A DNA stretch of 64,000 bases from Ceratotherium simum simum (Eukaryota > Chordata > Mammalia > Perissodactyla > Rhinocerotidae), in NCBI RefSeq assembly GCF_000283155.1, contig NW_004454177.1, positions 5,922,020 through 5,986,019 on the forward strand, in the 5' to 3' direction. Below the pieces are notes generated by a model that saw only the letters and a program-made list of their open reading frames with translations, searched no databases and was not told the DNA's origin. Shown here one piece after another: positions 1 through 27,901 of the stretch; position 1 is the first letter of the stretch, and each line of letters begins with the position of its first letter. The translations under genes and the position numbers were made by a program.

Positions 1-2214
1 CAGGTTAGGGGCTTCAGGCGTGCTCTTGAGTCCCTCTGAACCCCAGTGTCCTTGTGCATAAACTGAGGATAACAATCCCTGTTCAGCTTGCTAACCAGCA
101 GCCTTGTGAGAATCAAATCAAATAACGGGTGTGAAAGTGCTTTGCCAGTTGTAAGCCCCAAAGAAAGGAAGTAAGAGACTGTGGGCATTCGGATCCTGTT
201 GGTCAAGGCCCTACCTGCTCTTAGGAGGCCTGGTTAGATCCAAGCCCTGTCACTCACCTGAGATGTGAATTTGGGCATGTTCTTAACTTCCCTGGACTCA
301 GCTTCAAAATCCATAAAACGGGGCTAACAATACCGACCACAAAGAGCAGTTACGAGGTTGAAATGGGATCAAGTAAAATGGCTAGTGAACTGTTAGCTTT
401 ATTATGGTGACACACATTTAGAGACCAGGCTCTTTCATGTTTATTCTGCATTCAGCTGGGGAAGGAGGCAAGATTATTTTCATTTTACATGTGTGGAGAC
501 AGACTTGCCCAAGGTAACCCAGTTAGGAATGGATGCAGTCATACTGGAACACAGATTTTTCTATTTCAAGTGTCTTTAACAAACAAACACCCACCACAGC
601 TAAGGTCACCAACTCCTACTTTACGTATGTCATCCATCACTACAATGCTATGAAGCGGGGAAACTGACTCACCTTCAGATGAGGAAACTGAGCTGTAAAG
701 AGGTTGAGTCACTGGCCCAGTCACCAGCTGGCTTAGAGAGTACTGGATGACCGTGATGTGGCTGCTCCCGTCCACCTGGCTCCACCCTGTCCTGGCAGGC
801 CACAGGGCCCAACTGTGGTTCCCACTGGAAAGTTCCATAAGACTGAGATCCCTGCAGGAACCCCCGGACCCTCCCCAGGCTCCCCATGGTGCTTCCAGCC
901 CTGCAGGGTCCCCGGCCCCAGTTCTCAGGCCCTGTCACAAATGCACAATGAGCGCTATGTACACAGGTTTCAGGAAGAGGACTGCACCTGGAGGCCCCTG
1001 CTGCTGATTCTAGAAAGCAGGGGACTCAGACGCACATACACTTGGGGCAGAATCCTGACTATGTGATTCTGGCAATCTGAGCTCTGAGCCTTAATTGTCT
1101 CATCTGTAAAACGGGCTTCTAAAAAGAGCGACCTCTCAGGGATGGAGTGAGGACCTCATGAGGCCACAGACGTGAAAGTTTATAATAAACTCTAAAGTAC
1201 TGTATATTGTGAGCTATTATCATTTTATTGTATTGAGGTACGGGAATTCCCTCCGAGGCTGGGGAAGACTTAGAGTGTGAGCATAAGAGAAGGAGGCCTG
1301 ACAGGCCAGTGGAGGTGCCACAATGCCAGGGTCCCAGGCTCGGGCCACCACTGGTGGGAAGCACAGGGCCCTACACGGCCAGGACTTGCCCCTCTCATTG
1401 AAGGACCTCAGTCTGGCCTTTGTCTAGCATCCTCTTTTCTCCCTACGATGAGCTCACACCACCTTTCAGCCCTCTGGTCATGCTCCATGGCTGTTAAATC
1501 TCAGCATGGTTGGCAATGCAAAATGAGGAAGTGACCAAATCAACGCAAAGCAGGAGAGGAATGACCATTTCCTGCGCGGCTGCTGTGTTCCAGGCATGGA
1601 TGAGAGCTTTCCTATTTTATCTCATTGAGTCCTCGGGATTATTAGTCCTATTCTACAGATTAAGAAAAAGAAAGAGGAAAATTAAGTGTCTTGCCCAAGA
1701 TCCTACTGCCAGACTAGGATCGGGACCCAGGTCTGCCTGACTCCGAAGCCAGTGCTGTGAACTGATGCATTCTGTATTTCAACATGTCCTCACCACCTCT
1801 CCTTGCCCCCCACCTCAGTCCTGGCCTCCTTGAAGCTTCTAAGGACTAACCTGTCTTTATTTTGTGGACGTCTCGTCTCTAGACAATGGGAGTGAGAGGG
1901 AAATCTGAGCTCTGGTTTAGCAGGGTCAGCGGCAGCAGCTTCCCTTCAGTTCCCTAAACACACACGTGTATGTCCCTGCTCCGCTGGCTGGGGCATCTGG
2001 ACTCGTGTGTATTTACCCACAGCCACAAACCGAGTGTGGTCAGGGACTGGAGATTCCTCCTTGAATTCATCCCACAGCCCCCAGAAAAATGAGGAAGTGA
2101 CCAAATCAATTATCTCTGACTCTTAGAAGAAGGAGTTAAAAAAATAAAAACAAAACAAAAACCAAAAACCCCTTCCTGGTAGGGACGATGGTGTTGACTC
2201 AGGCTGGATGTTCT

Positions 2215-2432
2215 TTTTTTTTTTTTTAAAGATTTTATTTATTCATTTTTTTCCCCCCAAAGCCCCAGTAGATAGTTGTATGTCATAGGTTCACATCCTT
2301 CTAGTTGCTGTACGCGGGACTCGGCCTCGCGTTGGACGGAGAAGTGGTGCCTCGGGGCGCGCCCGGGATCCGAACCCGGGCCGCCAGCATCAGAGCGCGC
2401 GCACTCAACCGCCAAGCCACGGAGCCGGCCCG
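2215..2432 (-). mobile_element. Young tRNA-derived SINE (perissodactyl ERE type, long-tail form), reversed
   Basis: Read on the minus strand, the element starts with a GGGCCGGC head, carries Pol III A- and B-box-like blocks (GGTTCGGATCC), and ends in a body reading CTACTGGGGCTTTGGGG followed by an A-rich tail. The tail is the T-run at about 2214-2230 on the + strand. A 14-bp direct repeat AGGCTGGATGTTCT flanks it at 2201-2214 and 2433-2446. The head still has many CpGs, which normally decay fast, so the insertion is recent. Family naming is from memory of equine and rhinoceros repeats. Confidence 0.9.
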
Positions 2433-3021
2433 AGGCTGGATGTTCTAATGAACAGGACTTTTTATTAACTGGTCCGCTTAGTAATGATGTCAAATGCTTT
2501 CAAGCGCAGTGGAAGGTGAGGGATGGCAATAGAGGTGCCAGATGTCCAGAGCCTGTGTCCTCCACGCAGCCCTGCCAACTGTGCCCCCAGTGCAGGGTCC
2601 CCAAGCACAGGACTGCCTCCCCCACCATTCCTGCTGCCTCCTGGGAGACCTGCCCTCCTGAGCAGCCAGTCAGTGCTCAGCAAAAATTATAGTGAGAGCC
2701 AATGTGGGACCTGGGTCAGGTCAGTTCCCAGCTCCCCTGCTGCTCTGGGACTTCTAGAGGGGGCTTAAGAGGCAGAGATAGTGTGAGGGAGGTCAGAGAT
2801 CTCTGAAAAGGGCCAGAGGGAGATGAGAAGATGCCTAATCTGGTGCCAGGGACTAGAGGTCCTGCAGACCAGGGCTCAGAAGCCTGCAGAGGCTGCTCAA
2901 GGCTCCCTCTCCCAGGTTTAGAGCACCCAAATGCTCAGGGTTTCCAGGAAGCAACAGGACTGACATTCACTGATTGCCTACTATGGCCGGCTGCTGTGTT
3001 ATCTCATGCATCCCTCCTCTG

Positions 3022-3245
3022 AGAGGCAGCAAAGCCTAGTGGTGGAGCATGGCCTCTGCAGCCCGACTTTCTGGGCTCACACCCTGGCTCTCTACTCTCT
3101 AGCTATGAGAGCTTGATCACGTTACTTAATCCTTCTGCATCTGTTTCCCCCTGTGCAAAACAGGGATAATGAGTTCCTACCTCACTGGGTTGTTCTGAGG
3201 ACTGAGTAAGTATAAAGCACTTAGAGCAGGTTAAGTCCTCTGTAA
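3022..3245 (+). repeat. MIR SINE, nearly full length
   Basis: The stretch has the order of features seen in sense-strand MIR: a GAGGCAGC start, a central block with TTACTTAATCC and TCTGTTTCCCC, then a 3' part with GGATAATGAG, TGTTCTGAGGA and TATAAAGCACTTAGA. It is old and has no clear target duplication. It lies in intron 1 of TMPRSS13. Confidence 0.8.
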
Positions 3246-3990
3246 CTATACACTAAAATGCTAAATCTAAATTAATAAATCACTCCACCTGTAGCTGAGT
3301 AAGGTTAAGGATCTTGTCCAAGAGTGGACTCATACCTCAGCCTATGCCTTCCTCTCCTCCTCCACCTCGCCTCTCTAGTTTCCCTGATGTATTGGCGCAT
3401 GTGCGTGTGCGTGCACGTATGCGCATGTGTGAGAATTCGGGTGTTACTGAGAATGACGGGGATCAAGGCAGGTCAGGGCTTTTCTTAAGCTGTGCTTTTC
3501 ACACTTCTGACAACAGCTCATAGTAAGACCAATGTTTTATAATCTGACACACAAACGTGAAACAAAAGCACGGGATATAGAGGGATTGGGTGTGAAAAGG
3601 GCAGAAAGGGTGGTTACTTCCCCTACAGGGGACCACATCTCCCTGAGTGACCCTCAGAGGAAGGGTCCAGTCCAGCAGCCTCTTCTTTGATGGTCCGTAG
3701 ACCCGTGCAGCCAAAGCAGATACCCCAAGCCCCAGGCAGATGGCCCACTGCCCTCTACCCACCTCTGTAGGTCCCTGTGATGGGGAGAGACCGTAAGGAG
3801 CTGGGGACAGCAGACTCGCTGAACTTCATTCCATCTTTGCACACTCTCTTCTCAGATGCTTCCCTGTCTGGGGCTCTGCTCACCCACTAGCCGCTTGCCC
3901 CAGAGCATTCATCTCCTACCTCAGTAGGGCCAACAGCTGGGTGGGTTGGCAGGGGAGCAGCCTGAGGGATGCCCTTCACTCTGCTTTCAG

Positions 3991-20017
<16,027 letters not shown>

Positions 20018-20167
20018 GCGGCTGTCCTGCTCCACCTCACAGCTCTGGCTGCTGTAAAGACTCGGGCCAAAGTGACTGGGCCATTTGCAACATCATCTGG
20101 GCTAAAGGCCACCAGACACCTTTGTTACTGCCACCTCCACTGTCTGCTGCTTCTGCGAATACGCACA

Positions 20168-20213
20168 AGTGTGTGTGTTTATGTGTGCGTGTGTGTGTGT
20201 GTGCGTGTGTGTT
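20168..20213 (+). repeat. (TG)n microsatellite in the 3' UTR
   Basis: Alternating GT with a few interruptions (GTTTATGTGTGCGTGTG and more). In the mRNA it would be a UG repeat about 150 bases after the stop codon. Confidence 0.92.
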
Positions 20214-21500
20214 GTGTTCTCCCAAGGTCTTCAGAAACCAGGAGAGATGTCAGCTCTTCCCAGACCCCAGGCTAGAAATCACCTGGAGATAACAGTTTGG
20301 GCACCATGGAGGTTCCTACGGGGGTGTCCATAACGGATGGAGGAGGTAGAGCCTGGGGAAGAGCCTAAAGGTCACATCAGGAATTCTTGCTTCTCTGACC
20401 TTGATTCGGAGACTAGCCCAGAATGGGCAGCCCAGGTGACACCACACACCACTGCTGTCCAGGGACAATAGCAGTTTTCACTGGAGTGCCTGGACTCTCT
20501 CTAGTGGGAAGATATTCTGTTGGCAGCACGAGCATCCTGTCCTCTCTCAGGGCTCCTGCTGGCGCCGTGGATGTGGGGAGCGGGCTGCGCTGTAGCTGTC
20601 CATGCTGACACCTGGGAACCGGGCTCACTGTTCTTGTTTGGTCACAGGCTGTTGGGGGCAGATTTCATTTCATTTTATTTTTATATTGAAGAAATGGTAG
20701 TAGATGTATTTTTAAAGATTCTCCAAAATTCCAGGAGTGAGGAGAGCTAGCATCAAGCACCCCAAGAACTCTGAGGGACTCATGGGAGTCTGTTGCTGGA
20801 GACCCCTGCGGAGTGTCCTGGCTTCAAGGGACTGAAGGGGTCCCTTTGAGAAACTCGGAGAAGTGAATCCTCATTTGGGCTGGCGGGCAAACCCAACACA
20901 AAGAGAGCCACAACTGTCGCTGCATCCAAGGGCTACAAGCAGAGCATGAAGACATGCGTGCTGCTTCCCCGTGGGCCCCCGGAGTCTGGGAAAATCCAGG
21001 CAGACAGGCATCCCTCCTTCCCAGAACTGTCCTGGGACCTTGGAGTTTCTTCTCAGCTCTCTCCACCTTTCAGTTTCTCAGTTATTCCTGAAACAGCACT
21101 GACATGAAAACTGCCGTGGAGCGAAAACTGACACTGTCCCCAGGCCTTCCAAACAGGATTTCTGAAGGATCCAAGTTGCCCTGCTCCTGTCAGCCATCAG
21201 TGTGCCTGGCCTCCACGCCCGCTGAAGGCCTGGACCTCTCCCAGGGCATCTGTTCCTCCCTCAGTCCCTTTCTTCTCACCTTCCTTGGGCCTGTCTGATG
21301 ATGCCATGACTCCCAGAGGCAGGCTCCAAGCGGATCAGCCCAGCCCAGCCCAGGCGGCCACTCAGGGGGAGATTGCCCTGGAAGAGCAGGCTGGAGTTGG
21401 CTAGTGTGGCTGGGCAGAGGGGTTGGTTACATGTCATCAAGGCTAGGGTTGGGGAGGGCAACGTGCACATCCACAGCCACCCCCAGCAATGATCTTCAGC

Positions 21501-21506
21501 AATAAA
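21501..21506 (+). terminator. TMPRSS13: TMPRSS13 poly(A) signal
   Basis: A perfect AATAAA, followed within 30 bases by TTGTGTTACC (GT-rich). It is the only canonical signal found downstream of the stop in a sensible position. Confidence 0.8.
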
Positions 21507-23414
21507 AGTTGTGTTACCTAAAAAACTTTGTCATTAAATGTTTCACTGCTACCCTAGGCAGAAAATTGAGGTTGTCCACCCAGGTGCCCAGACATCCTCA
21601 GTTTGGGTTCTGCTCATTTAATCATCCATTCATTGATTTATTCATTCACCCCCCCATATCAGTGCCTATGCTGTGCCAGGTACGCCTGCCAGGCTCAGGG
21701 GTAAAAGCCCATGATGGTGTCCTCAAGAACTCATGGTCGTGACCCAGTGTGATGGAAACGGTGATTCAATGTGGACACTGTGCTAGGAACATGGGTGAAG
21801 GAGCCACCAGCCGCACCTAGAGAGGTCAGGGAAATCTTCACAGAGGAGGTGAGCTTTGAAATGAGTCTTAAAGAGTAGGTGAGCCTTCACAAAACAGATG
21901 GAGGCAAGGGGAACAGCTCTCCAGTGCCTTCCCTTTTTCCCTCCTTCCTCTTTCTCGACATCTGCCTTTGCCAGCTCAGCAAAATCCATGTTTACAAGGA
22001 AGCCCCAGTGCTTACTCCACCATTTCCAAGAGAATCGGATGGGTGGTCCCATTGGTCTCTTCTGAAAGATCTATCCCTTCTTGCTCTGCACTTACTTTTC
22101 CTGTGTTTAATGTATTGACCTCTACCATTATGATCCCAGTGATGAATGCCCAGTACCCCAGCACCCCATCGCACACACTCATGCCTCTAGCCACAAGCAC
22201 TGAATTCTGCAGATCTGCCTTCATGGGCCTGGTCTTTGGACCCCTCAAGTTTATTAGCTTTAGTCTCCCATATCAGTGCCAGGGGAAGTCCTTCCTCCAA
22301 TTCTTTTCTTGCTCCATCTGCACAAGAAGGGATGGGGATGGGACAGGTGCCAGGCTTACTGTCTTAGCAGTAGGGGTAATACAACTACTGTAATAGTTCC
22401 CACAATTCCCCCCAATCTGTGGCTTAGCATGATCTATGTGTATTTCTCATCCACCTAACAGTCCAATGAGGGTGTCTGATCAGTGGGAGGCTTTCTTTCA
22501 CATGATTTTTCAGGGATTCAGATTCTTTGCACCGAGTGACTTTAGCATCTGCTTCCAGGCAGTTGAAAGAGGAAAGAAGACATGAAGAAAGCACAGCCTC
22601 TTCTTAAATGCTCTGACTCAGAAGTGATACCCACATCATGGTCCTGTTTTATGGGTGTCAACATGTCACACGGCATCACCTAGATGAAGTGGGACTGGGA
22701 AATGCAATCCGTGGCCAGTTGGCATGCAAGAGCGAGCACTCATTTTGGAGGACAACCAGCTATCTGCCCACCAGAGGAAGCTGGTCATATCCCAGAAGCC
22801 AGGCCTGGGGGCAGAGAGCTAGGGCTTAGGCCATTTTTGTTCCTTTCTCCTTAGAATCTAGACCCTTTCCCTCCTCTCTCAGGCTTCCTGGGGCATAAAT
22901 TGATTTGCAGGGGTGCAGAAGTATGTGTGTTGGGGGAGAGGTAAGGTACAGAAAAAGCATTATCTAGATAGAAAAAGAAAAACACATTCCTTAGGCCCAG
23001 GACATCTATAGAGGCAAAAATCATGGAAGGTGGGTGATGACACTTCCCAAATTGGTCCAGAATCTCCAGGAAGCTGTGTGTGTATTGGTGGGGGGTGGTG
23101 TTCCTGGAGACATTGTCCTATGGTCCCTGGATCCCAGGCATCTCCAGGTACCAGTCAAACTCTCTGGCTTTATCAACTCTGTTGACTGCTGAATTTCCCT
23201 GGGGAAGGAGGGGCGGGCCAAGTGAATGTGTTGGGGGTGGGGCAGATGATGGCTCTTTGGAGAAAGAGCCAATTACAGCCTAGCTGCCCATCCAGCTGCC
23301 TCCGGGGTTTGGTTAGGTTCCCAAGGGCTATTTTTTCCCATAATTGCTTAGCTGATGTCCGGATGCAGTTGGGACATTGGGAGATGGACGTGGAGAGCTC
23401 CTCGTAATCATAAT

Positions 23415-23650
23415 GATGAGGATAATGATAACAATAGCCAGCATTTGCTGAAGGTTTGCTACATGCCAGATGCTGTGCTGAACACCTGGTGTGTATTATC
23501 TCCTATGAGCATGAAGTAGGCATTGTCATTATCCCTATTTTACAGATGAGGAAACAAAGGCCACAAGAAGTGAAATAACCCTCCCCAAACTACACAACTA
23601 CTGAGTGCCAGAGTTGGATTTGAATCCAGGTTCTTGGATTTTTAAAAGCT
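23415..23650 (-). repeat. MIR SINE, reversed
   Basis: Contains GCATTTGCTGAAGGTTTGCT, ATGCCAGATGCTGTGCTGA, CCTATTTTACAGATGAGGAA and a TTTGAATCCAGG end, the classic order for an antisense MIR. Confidence 0.9.
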
Positions 23651-24334
23651 GCTTTCCAAAATCAGGTGGAGTCCTCCTAGTTGCAACCTCATAGTGTCCA
23701 CCCCTGGCTCTGTAGATCCTTCCGTTCTCCACGGGGCCTCTGCTGCGGGAGGGACAGGGTGGGATAACTCCCCAGAGAAGGCTGGGCACATCCCTCAGAT
23801 GTGCAGTTTCCAGAACCCAGGAAAAGTACACCATGAGTGAGAGGAGGACCCCAGCGCCTCCTCCAGCCCTGTCCCAAGTGGATGGTTTCTGGGAGGTCCT
23901 CCCATGCCATGAGAAGCTGTCACCCCAACACCTCCATATCTCCTGAATGTGAGTGGGTGGCTCTGAGAGGTACATGCCACTCATTCTCTACCTCCTCTGC
24001 ACTGGCCCAGGCTTCCTATTCCTTGGAAATCTGTCTCCCAGCCCAAGCAGGAAGCTCCGTACTGGTCTTACAATGGGCCCACCCAGAGAGCATGGAGGAC
24101 CATGCTCTGGAGATAAGCAGCCTGGACTGTCCAGACAGGAGGCTTTATTAGATGAGTCCTCTGAGAAAGGGAGTGCATGGCCTGGTCTTTGATCCTCCAC
24201 AGTTCAGCTCCTGCCAGTGGGACATGCGGGCATAACAGGATGTCTCCTCTGTCCAAGCCCTGAGTCCCAGAAGATTTTCTTCAATTTTCCTACAAGGAGG
24301 GAACTGGGAATCTTCTCTGAATAATTCTTTCTAA

Positions 24335-24575
24335 TTACACTGTGTTGTAGTGGAGAGAGCACCAGAGTTGGAATCGAAGTACCTGGAGGTACAAATTCGA
24401 GCTCCACCACTTATACAGCTACGTGATGTTGGGCAAGCCGCTCTCTCTGTTTCCTCATGTGTAAAATGAGTGTATCTATCGCCCATGCTGTCGCAGGATT
24501 GAATGGGATGGTACATGTAAACACACAGAGCAAAGTGATTGGCACATTGTGACCGCTCAACAAATGTTGAATTTG
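24335..24575 (+). repeat. MIR SINE
   Basis: Contains GTGGAGAGAGCACCAGAGTT, GTTGGGCAAGCCGC, TTTCCTCATGTGTAAAATGA and a TCAACAAATGTTGAA end. Sense orientation. Confidence 0.85.
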
Positions 24576-25399
24576 CAGCAAAAAGGCCAGATCCTTCACT
24601 CTATATCCCTTATCTGCAAGGAGAGATAGAGGAGAGAACTTTGGATAAATCCTCAGGTCTTAGGAAATTTGCCATTTCTCTGCATAAACTTTCCTCTTAG
24701 TCTCATAGCAATGGATGATCTTCCATGGAGGTGACACTACCACCTGAGGCAGATGGGTGTCCCCTGCTGGTGGTTTCTTTAAGTCATGGAGCTTCACTGA
24801 GTTGAGCTCACCTGCCCTCTCTTGTCACTGATGGGACCAGGATGGCTACCTGGCCCTGGCCCTTTTCTGTTGGTGTCTGACTGCTTAGCCAATGGAGCTG
24901 ACAGTTCAGGGCTGTGAGGGGCACACATCCTTGTCCCCCATGACTCCTCACTAACTCCAACTAATGTCTGTGGAGCCAGCAGGAATTTACTCCATGTCAC
25001 TAAGGAACAAGAAATGTCACCTTTCTTTTTAAAAGTAGATTAAAATCTGATTTTGGACTGATGCAGCCTGGCTGGAAAACATCCCTCATCATGTTCTTCC
25101 CCAGGAAGCATAGACTTGGGAGAGCATCCCCACTGCTCTCCAGGCTGGGTACTCAGACTGACACCTTCACAGGCACCCTCAGAGGACTTTACAGATGAAG
25201 AGAGTAGCTCATAAACCTGCTGCTCTCGGTACCCCCAGTCTCAGAAATCCCTCTCTCTCTGATCCTCTCTCTTCAACCCCCAAAGCCCTTCTCCTTGCAG
25301 AGAGCCCAGGCCTGTCTCTCTTATGAACATTGCACAAAGGGCTATAAATTTTCTTTTGGGTCATTTTGGGTCAAAGCCATTCCCTCCTGATGAGATCAT

Positions 25400-26698
25400 G
25401 GCAGAAATCAAGATGAGCATAGATTTCAATAATTGTGTATAGATTTTCATGTAGCCTAAGTTTTCATTCCTCTAGGATAAATTACTATAGGTGGGATTGT
25501 TGGGTCATATGGTAATCACATATTTAACATTATAAGAAATTGCCAGGCTGTTTTCAGAGGGCCTGTACCATTTTGCATTTCCACCTGCAATATAAGAGTT
25601 CCAGTTGTTCTGCATCCTCACTAGTCATTGGTATTGCCAGTATTTTTTTATTGTAGCCATTCCAATAGATGTGTAGTGGTATCTCATTGTGGTTTTAATT
25701 AGCACTTCTTTAATGACTAATGATGTTGAGCGTCTTTCTACGTGTTTATTTGCCATCTGTATATCCTCTTCGGTGAAATGTCTGTTCAAATCTTTTGCCC
25801 ATTTCTTTGTTGGGTTATTTGTTTCTTATTAGTGAGTTTTGAGAGTTCTTTATGTATTCTAGATACTAGTCTTTGTTGGATATGTGATGTGTAAATATTT
25901 TCTTCCCTGTGGCTTGTCTTTTCATTTTCCTAATTGTGTCCTTACAGAGCAAAAGTTTTTAATTCGGTGAATTCCAATTTATCAATTTTTTCTTTTTGGA
26001 TGTGTTGAGAACTCTTTGCCAAATCCAAGCTCATGAAGATTTTCTCTGATGTTTTCCCTTAAGAATTATATTGTTTTATTTTTTACATTTGGACCTATGA
26101 TTCATTTTGATTTAATTTTTGGATACTATTGAGGTATAGATTGAGGTTCATTTTTTGTTTGTTTGCAAATAGATGCCCAGTTGTTCCAGCACCATTTGTT
26201 AAAAAGACTGTACTTTTCCCATCCAATTGTATTTGCATTTTGTCAAAAATCAATTGAGCACATTTATATGGGTATATTTCTAGACTCTTTATTCTGTTCT
26301 ATTGACCTATGTGTCTATCATTTCATCAATACCAAGCTGTCTTAATTACTGTAGCTTTATAATATGTCTTAAAGTTGGGTAGGGTGAATCCTCCAAATTT
26401 GTCCTTTTTCAAAATTATTTTGGCTATTCTAGTTCCTGACATTTCTATTATGTTTTAGAATCAGCTTGTCTATATCTGCAAAGAATCCTGTTGGCATTTT
26501 GATTGATATTGTGTTAAATCTATAATTAATTTGGAGAGAACTGACATATTAAATATTGAGTCTTCCAAACCATGAACATGGTATTTCTCTCCTTTTTTTT
26601 AGATCTTCTTTGATTTCTTTCATCAAAGTTTTGTAATTTTCAACATACTGATGCTGTACCAATTTCATTACATTGATAGCTAAGTCCTTAATTACATG
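25400..26698 (-). mobile_element. L1 LINE fragment, reversed (ORF2 3' region), decayed
   Basis: About 1.3 kb of T-rich sequence with the well-known antisense L1 order: a TGGGTCATATGGT block, CCAATAGATGTGTAGTGGTA, TTTTGCCCATTTCTTTG, CAGCACCATTTGTTAAA, TTCTGTTCTATTGACCTATG and AATCTATAATTAATTTGG. It is on the minus strand, with many stops and indels. It carries no intact protein and is a dead copy of an older mammalian L1 subfamily. The left boundary is approximate; the right boundary is close to the LTR duplication at 26699. Confidence 0.9.
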
Positions 26699-26702
26699 TT
26701 AA

Positions 26703-27897
26703 TGTAGGGGAGAAAGACTATCCTCTACCCACCCTGGGTCCTTTCTCGCTGGGCTACAAATTAAATTGACATGAGACCAAATAGCAGGAGAAAATCAAAC
26801 AAAGCTTTATAACATGTATACATGGGAGAGACCCAGAAAAACTGGGTAACTTGACAAATGGCGGAGGTGATACTGGCTCAATACAGGCTTGACATAAGGG
26901 AAGCCATACTGTAGAGGGGAAACCATATTGTGACTTGGAATGACCTCTGACTAACTCTGGACTTTGTGGCCCCTCCTGGCTGCTATAAGTTGAAAACTTT
27001 GTTCTTTTGAGTTTCTTAGGAGTGTGATGACCCCTGGGCAGAGAGTCTATGATGATAGCCATCATCAATGACAACTGAAAGATCAGGGTATAGGGCGTTG
27101 CTCCAGTCTCTGATGCATATCAAGTAAAACAAAGGACTGCCAGGAACTGAGACCAGCTGGATGCCCCCACCCTGAGACCAGATGCCTCCACCCAGTAATC
27201 AGATGGATGCCCCCACCCTGGGACCAGATGCCTCCCCTACTTGGAGACCAGCCGTCTATATAACTGGCCTGTTGTCTTTGTTCTGTAAGATGGTTCTTTG
27301 AGATGTTAGCTGGCCATCTTCCCCCTTGGTAACAAGCTGCAATAAATTGCCATTTCTTTTCCACCATCTTGCCTCTTGACAATTGGCTTTTGTCTCGAGG
27401 CGAGTATATCGTGCCCTTTGTGAGATAACAGAGGCTCTCATCTTTAAATAGCATATTCAGGTAAAGACAAAGGAGGATGTTGGGGGTGGGGGGAGTCAGC
27501 TAGGGGAGATTACCAGAAAAGCGCAGTAAACAAGAGTATGCAGATTTAAGTCCTTGCCTTCTGCATTGATAAGAGTTTCTAGAGATAAGGTCATCCCTGC
27601 TTCTTCCTGGTACAGAGAAGGAGATACCTTTACAAATGGAGATTTCCCTGATGAATGTAAATGTCTCTTACAAAGGGTAACTTCTACTTTTACTTGGTTT
27701 TCAGAGCTTTGATAAGAATGAGTTTAGCAAGGACCCTCCCAGTCTATCCATACCCAGAGTTATCTATGGTGATGGCCTGTCCTTCTATCTTAAATTCTTT
27801 TAGTCAGTTGAGGGGGTGGGGGGGTCAAAGTTTCTTTCAGGGAAAATAATCAAGGTAAAGAGACATATTTTGAGGTGGCCAATTCTGATCCCTCACA
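26703..27897 (-). mobile_element. Solitary LTR, minus strand, with TTAA duplication; split by a second LTR
   Basis: On the minus strand it begins TGTGAGGGATCAGAATTGG and ends CTTTCTCCCCTACA, so it has the TG...CA ends of a retroviral LTR. TTAA occurs directly on each side (26699-26702 and 27898-27901), a 4-bp target duplication. Near its 3' end is a TTATAAAGCTTTG stretch. No gag, pol or env coding sequence is present, so it is a solo LTR of an endogenous retrovirus (ERV1-like by appearance). About 390 bp in the middle (about 27062-27449) are foreign and belong to a second LTR. A piggyBac-type origin also gives TTAA, but the TG/CA ends and U3-R-U5-like layout favour an LTR. Confidence 0.78.
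27062..27449 (+). mobile_element. Second solitary LTR (+ strand) inserted in the first
   Basis: It shows the layout of a gammaretrovirus-like LTR: a U3 with direct repeats of a GATGCCCCCACCCTG unit (27151-27252), a TATA box TCTATATA at 27255-27262, a poly(A) signal AATAAA at 27341-27346, then a short U5 with TTGGCTTTTGTCTCGAGGCG. No internal coding region follows. The ends are approximate because no clean duplication was found. Being inside the minus-strand LTR, it is the younger insertion. Confidence 0.75.
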
Positions 27898-27901
27898 TTA
27901 A

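Larger units (their letters stand above)
1..3990 (+). other. TMPRSS13: TMPRSS13 intron 1 (3' part)
   Basis: No coding exon is supported here. The human protein begins with a very short exon (about seven residues) before the Asn-Ala-Ser-Pro repeat. I looked for an ATG exon of that kind ending in a GT donor and did not find one, so the first exon is probably left of the window. The stretch is filled with decayed MIR fragments in both orientations (about 60-150, 235-400, 410-560, 620-760, 1600-1745, 3022-3245) and one young SINE at 2215-2432. The intron ends in a normal pyrimidine-rich tract and AG at 3990. Confidence 0.75.
20018..21525 (+). other. TMPRSS13: TMPRSS13 3' UTR
   Basis: Non-coding sequence between the stop and the poly(A) signal AATAAA at 21501-21506; cleavage is expected about 15-25 bases further on. 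It is mostly repeat-free, apart from a (TG)n tract at about 20168-20213. Its length is in line with a typical 1.5 kb 3' UTR. Confidence 0.8.
21526..25399. other. Intergenic DNA after TMPRSS13
   Basis: No gene seen. It holds an L2-like stretch (about 21605-21890), a minus-strand MIR (23415-23650), a sense MIR (24335-24575) and unique sequence. Open frames here are short and show no protein family I recognise. Confidence 0.7.

Noticed and set aside
25400..26698. Small T-rich open frames as genes
   Set aside because: They lie in an antisense, broken L1 and have no matching start or domain.
26703..27897. A complete endogenous retrovirus
   Set aside because: Only LTR sequence is present. No gag, pol or env is visible between or around the two LTRs.
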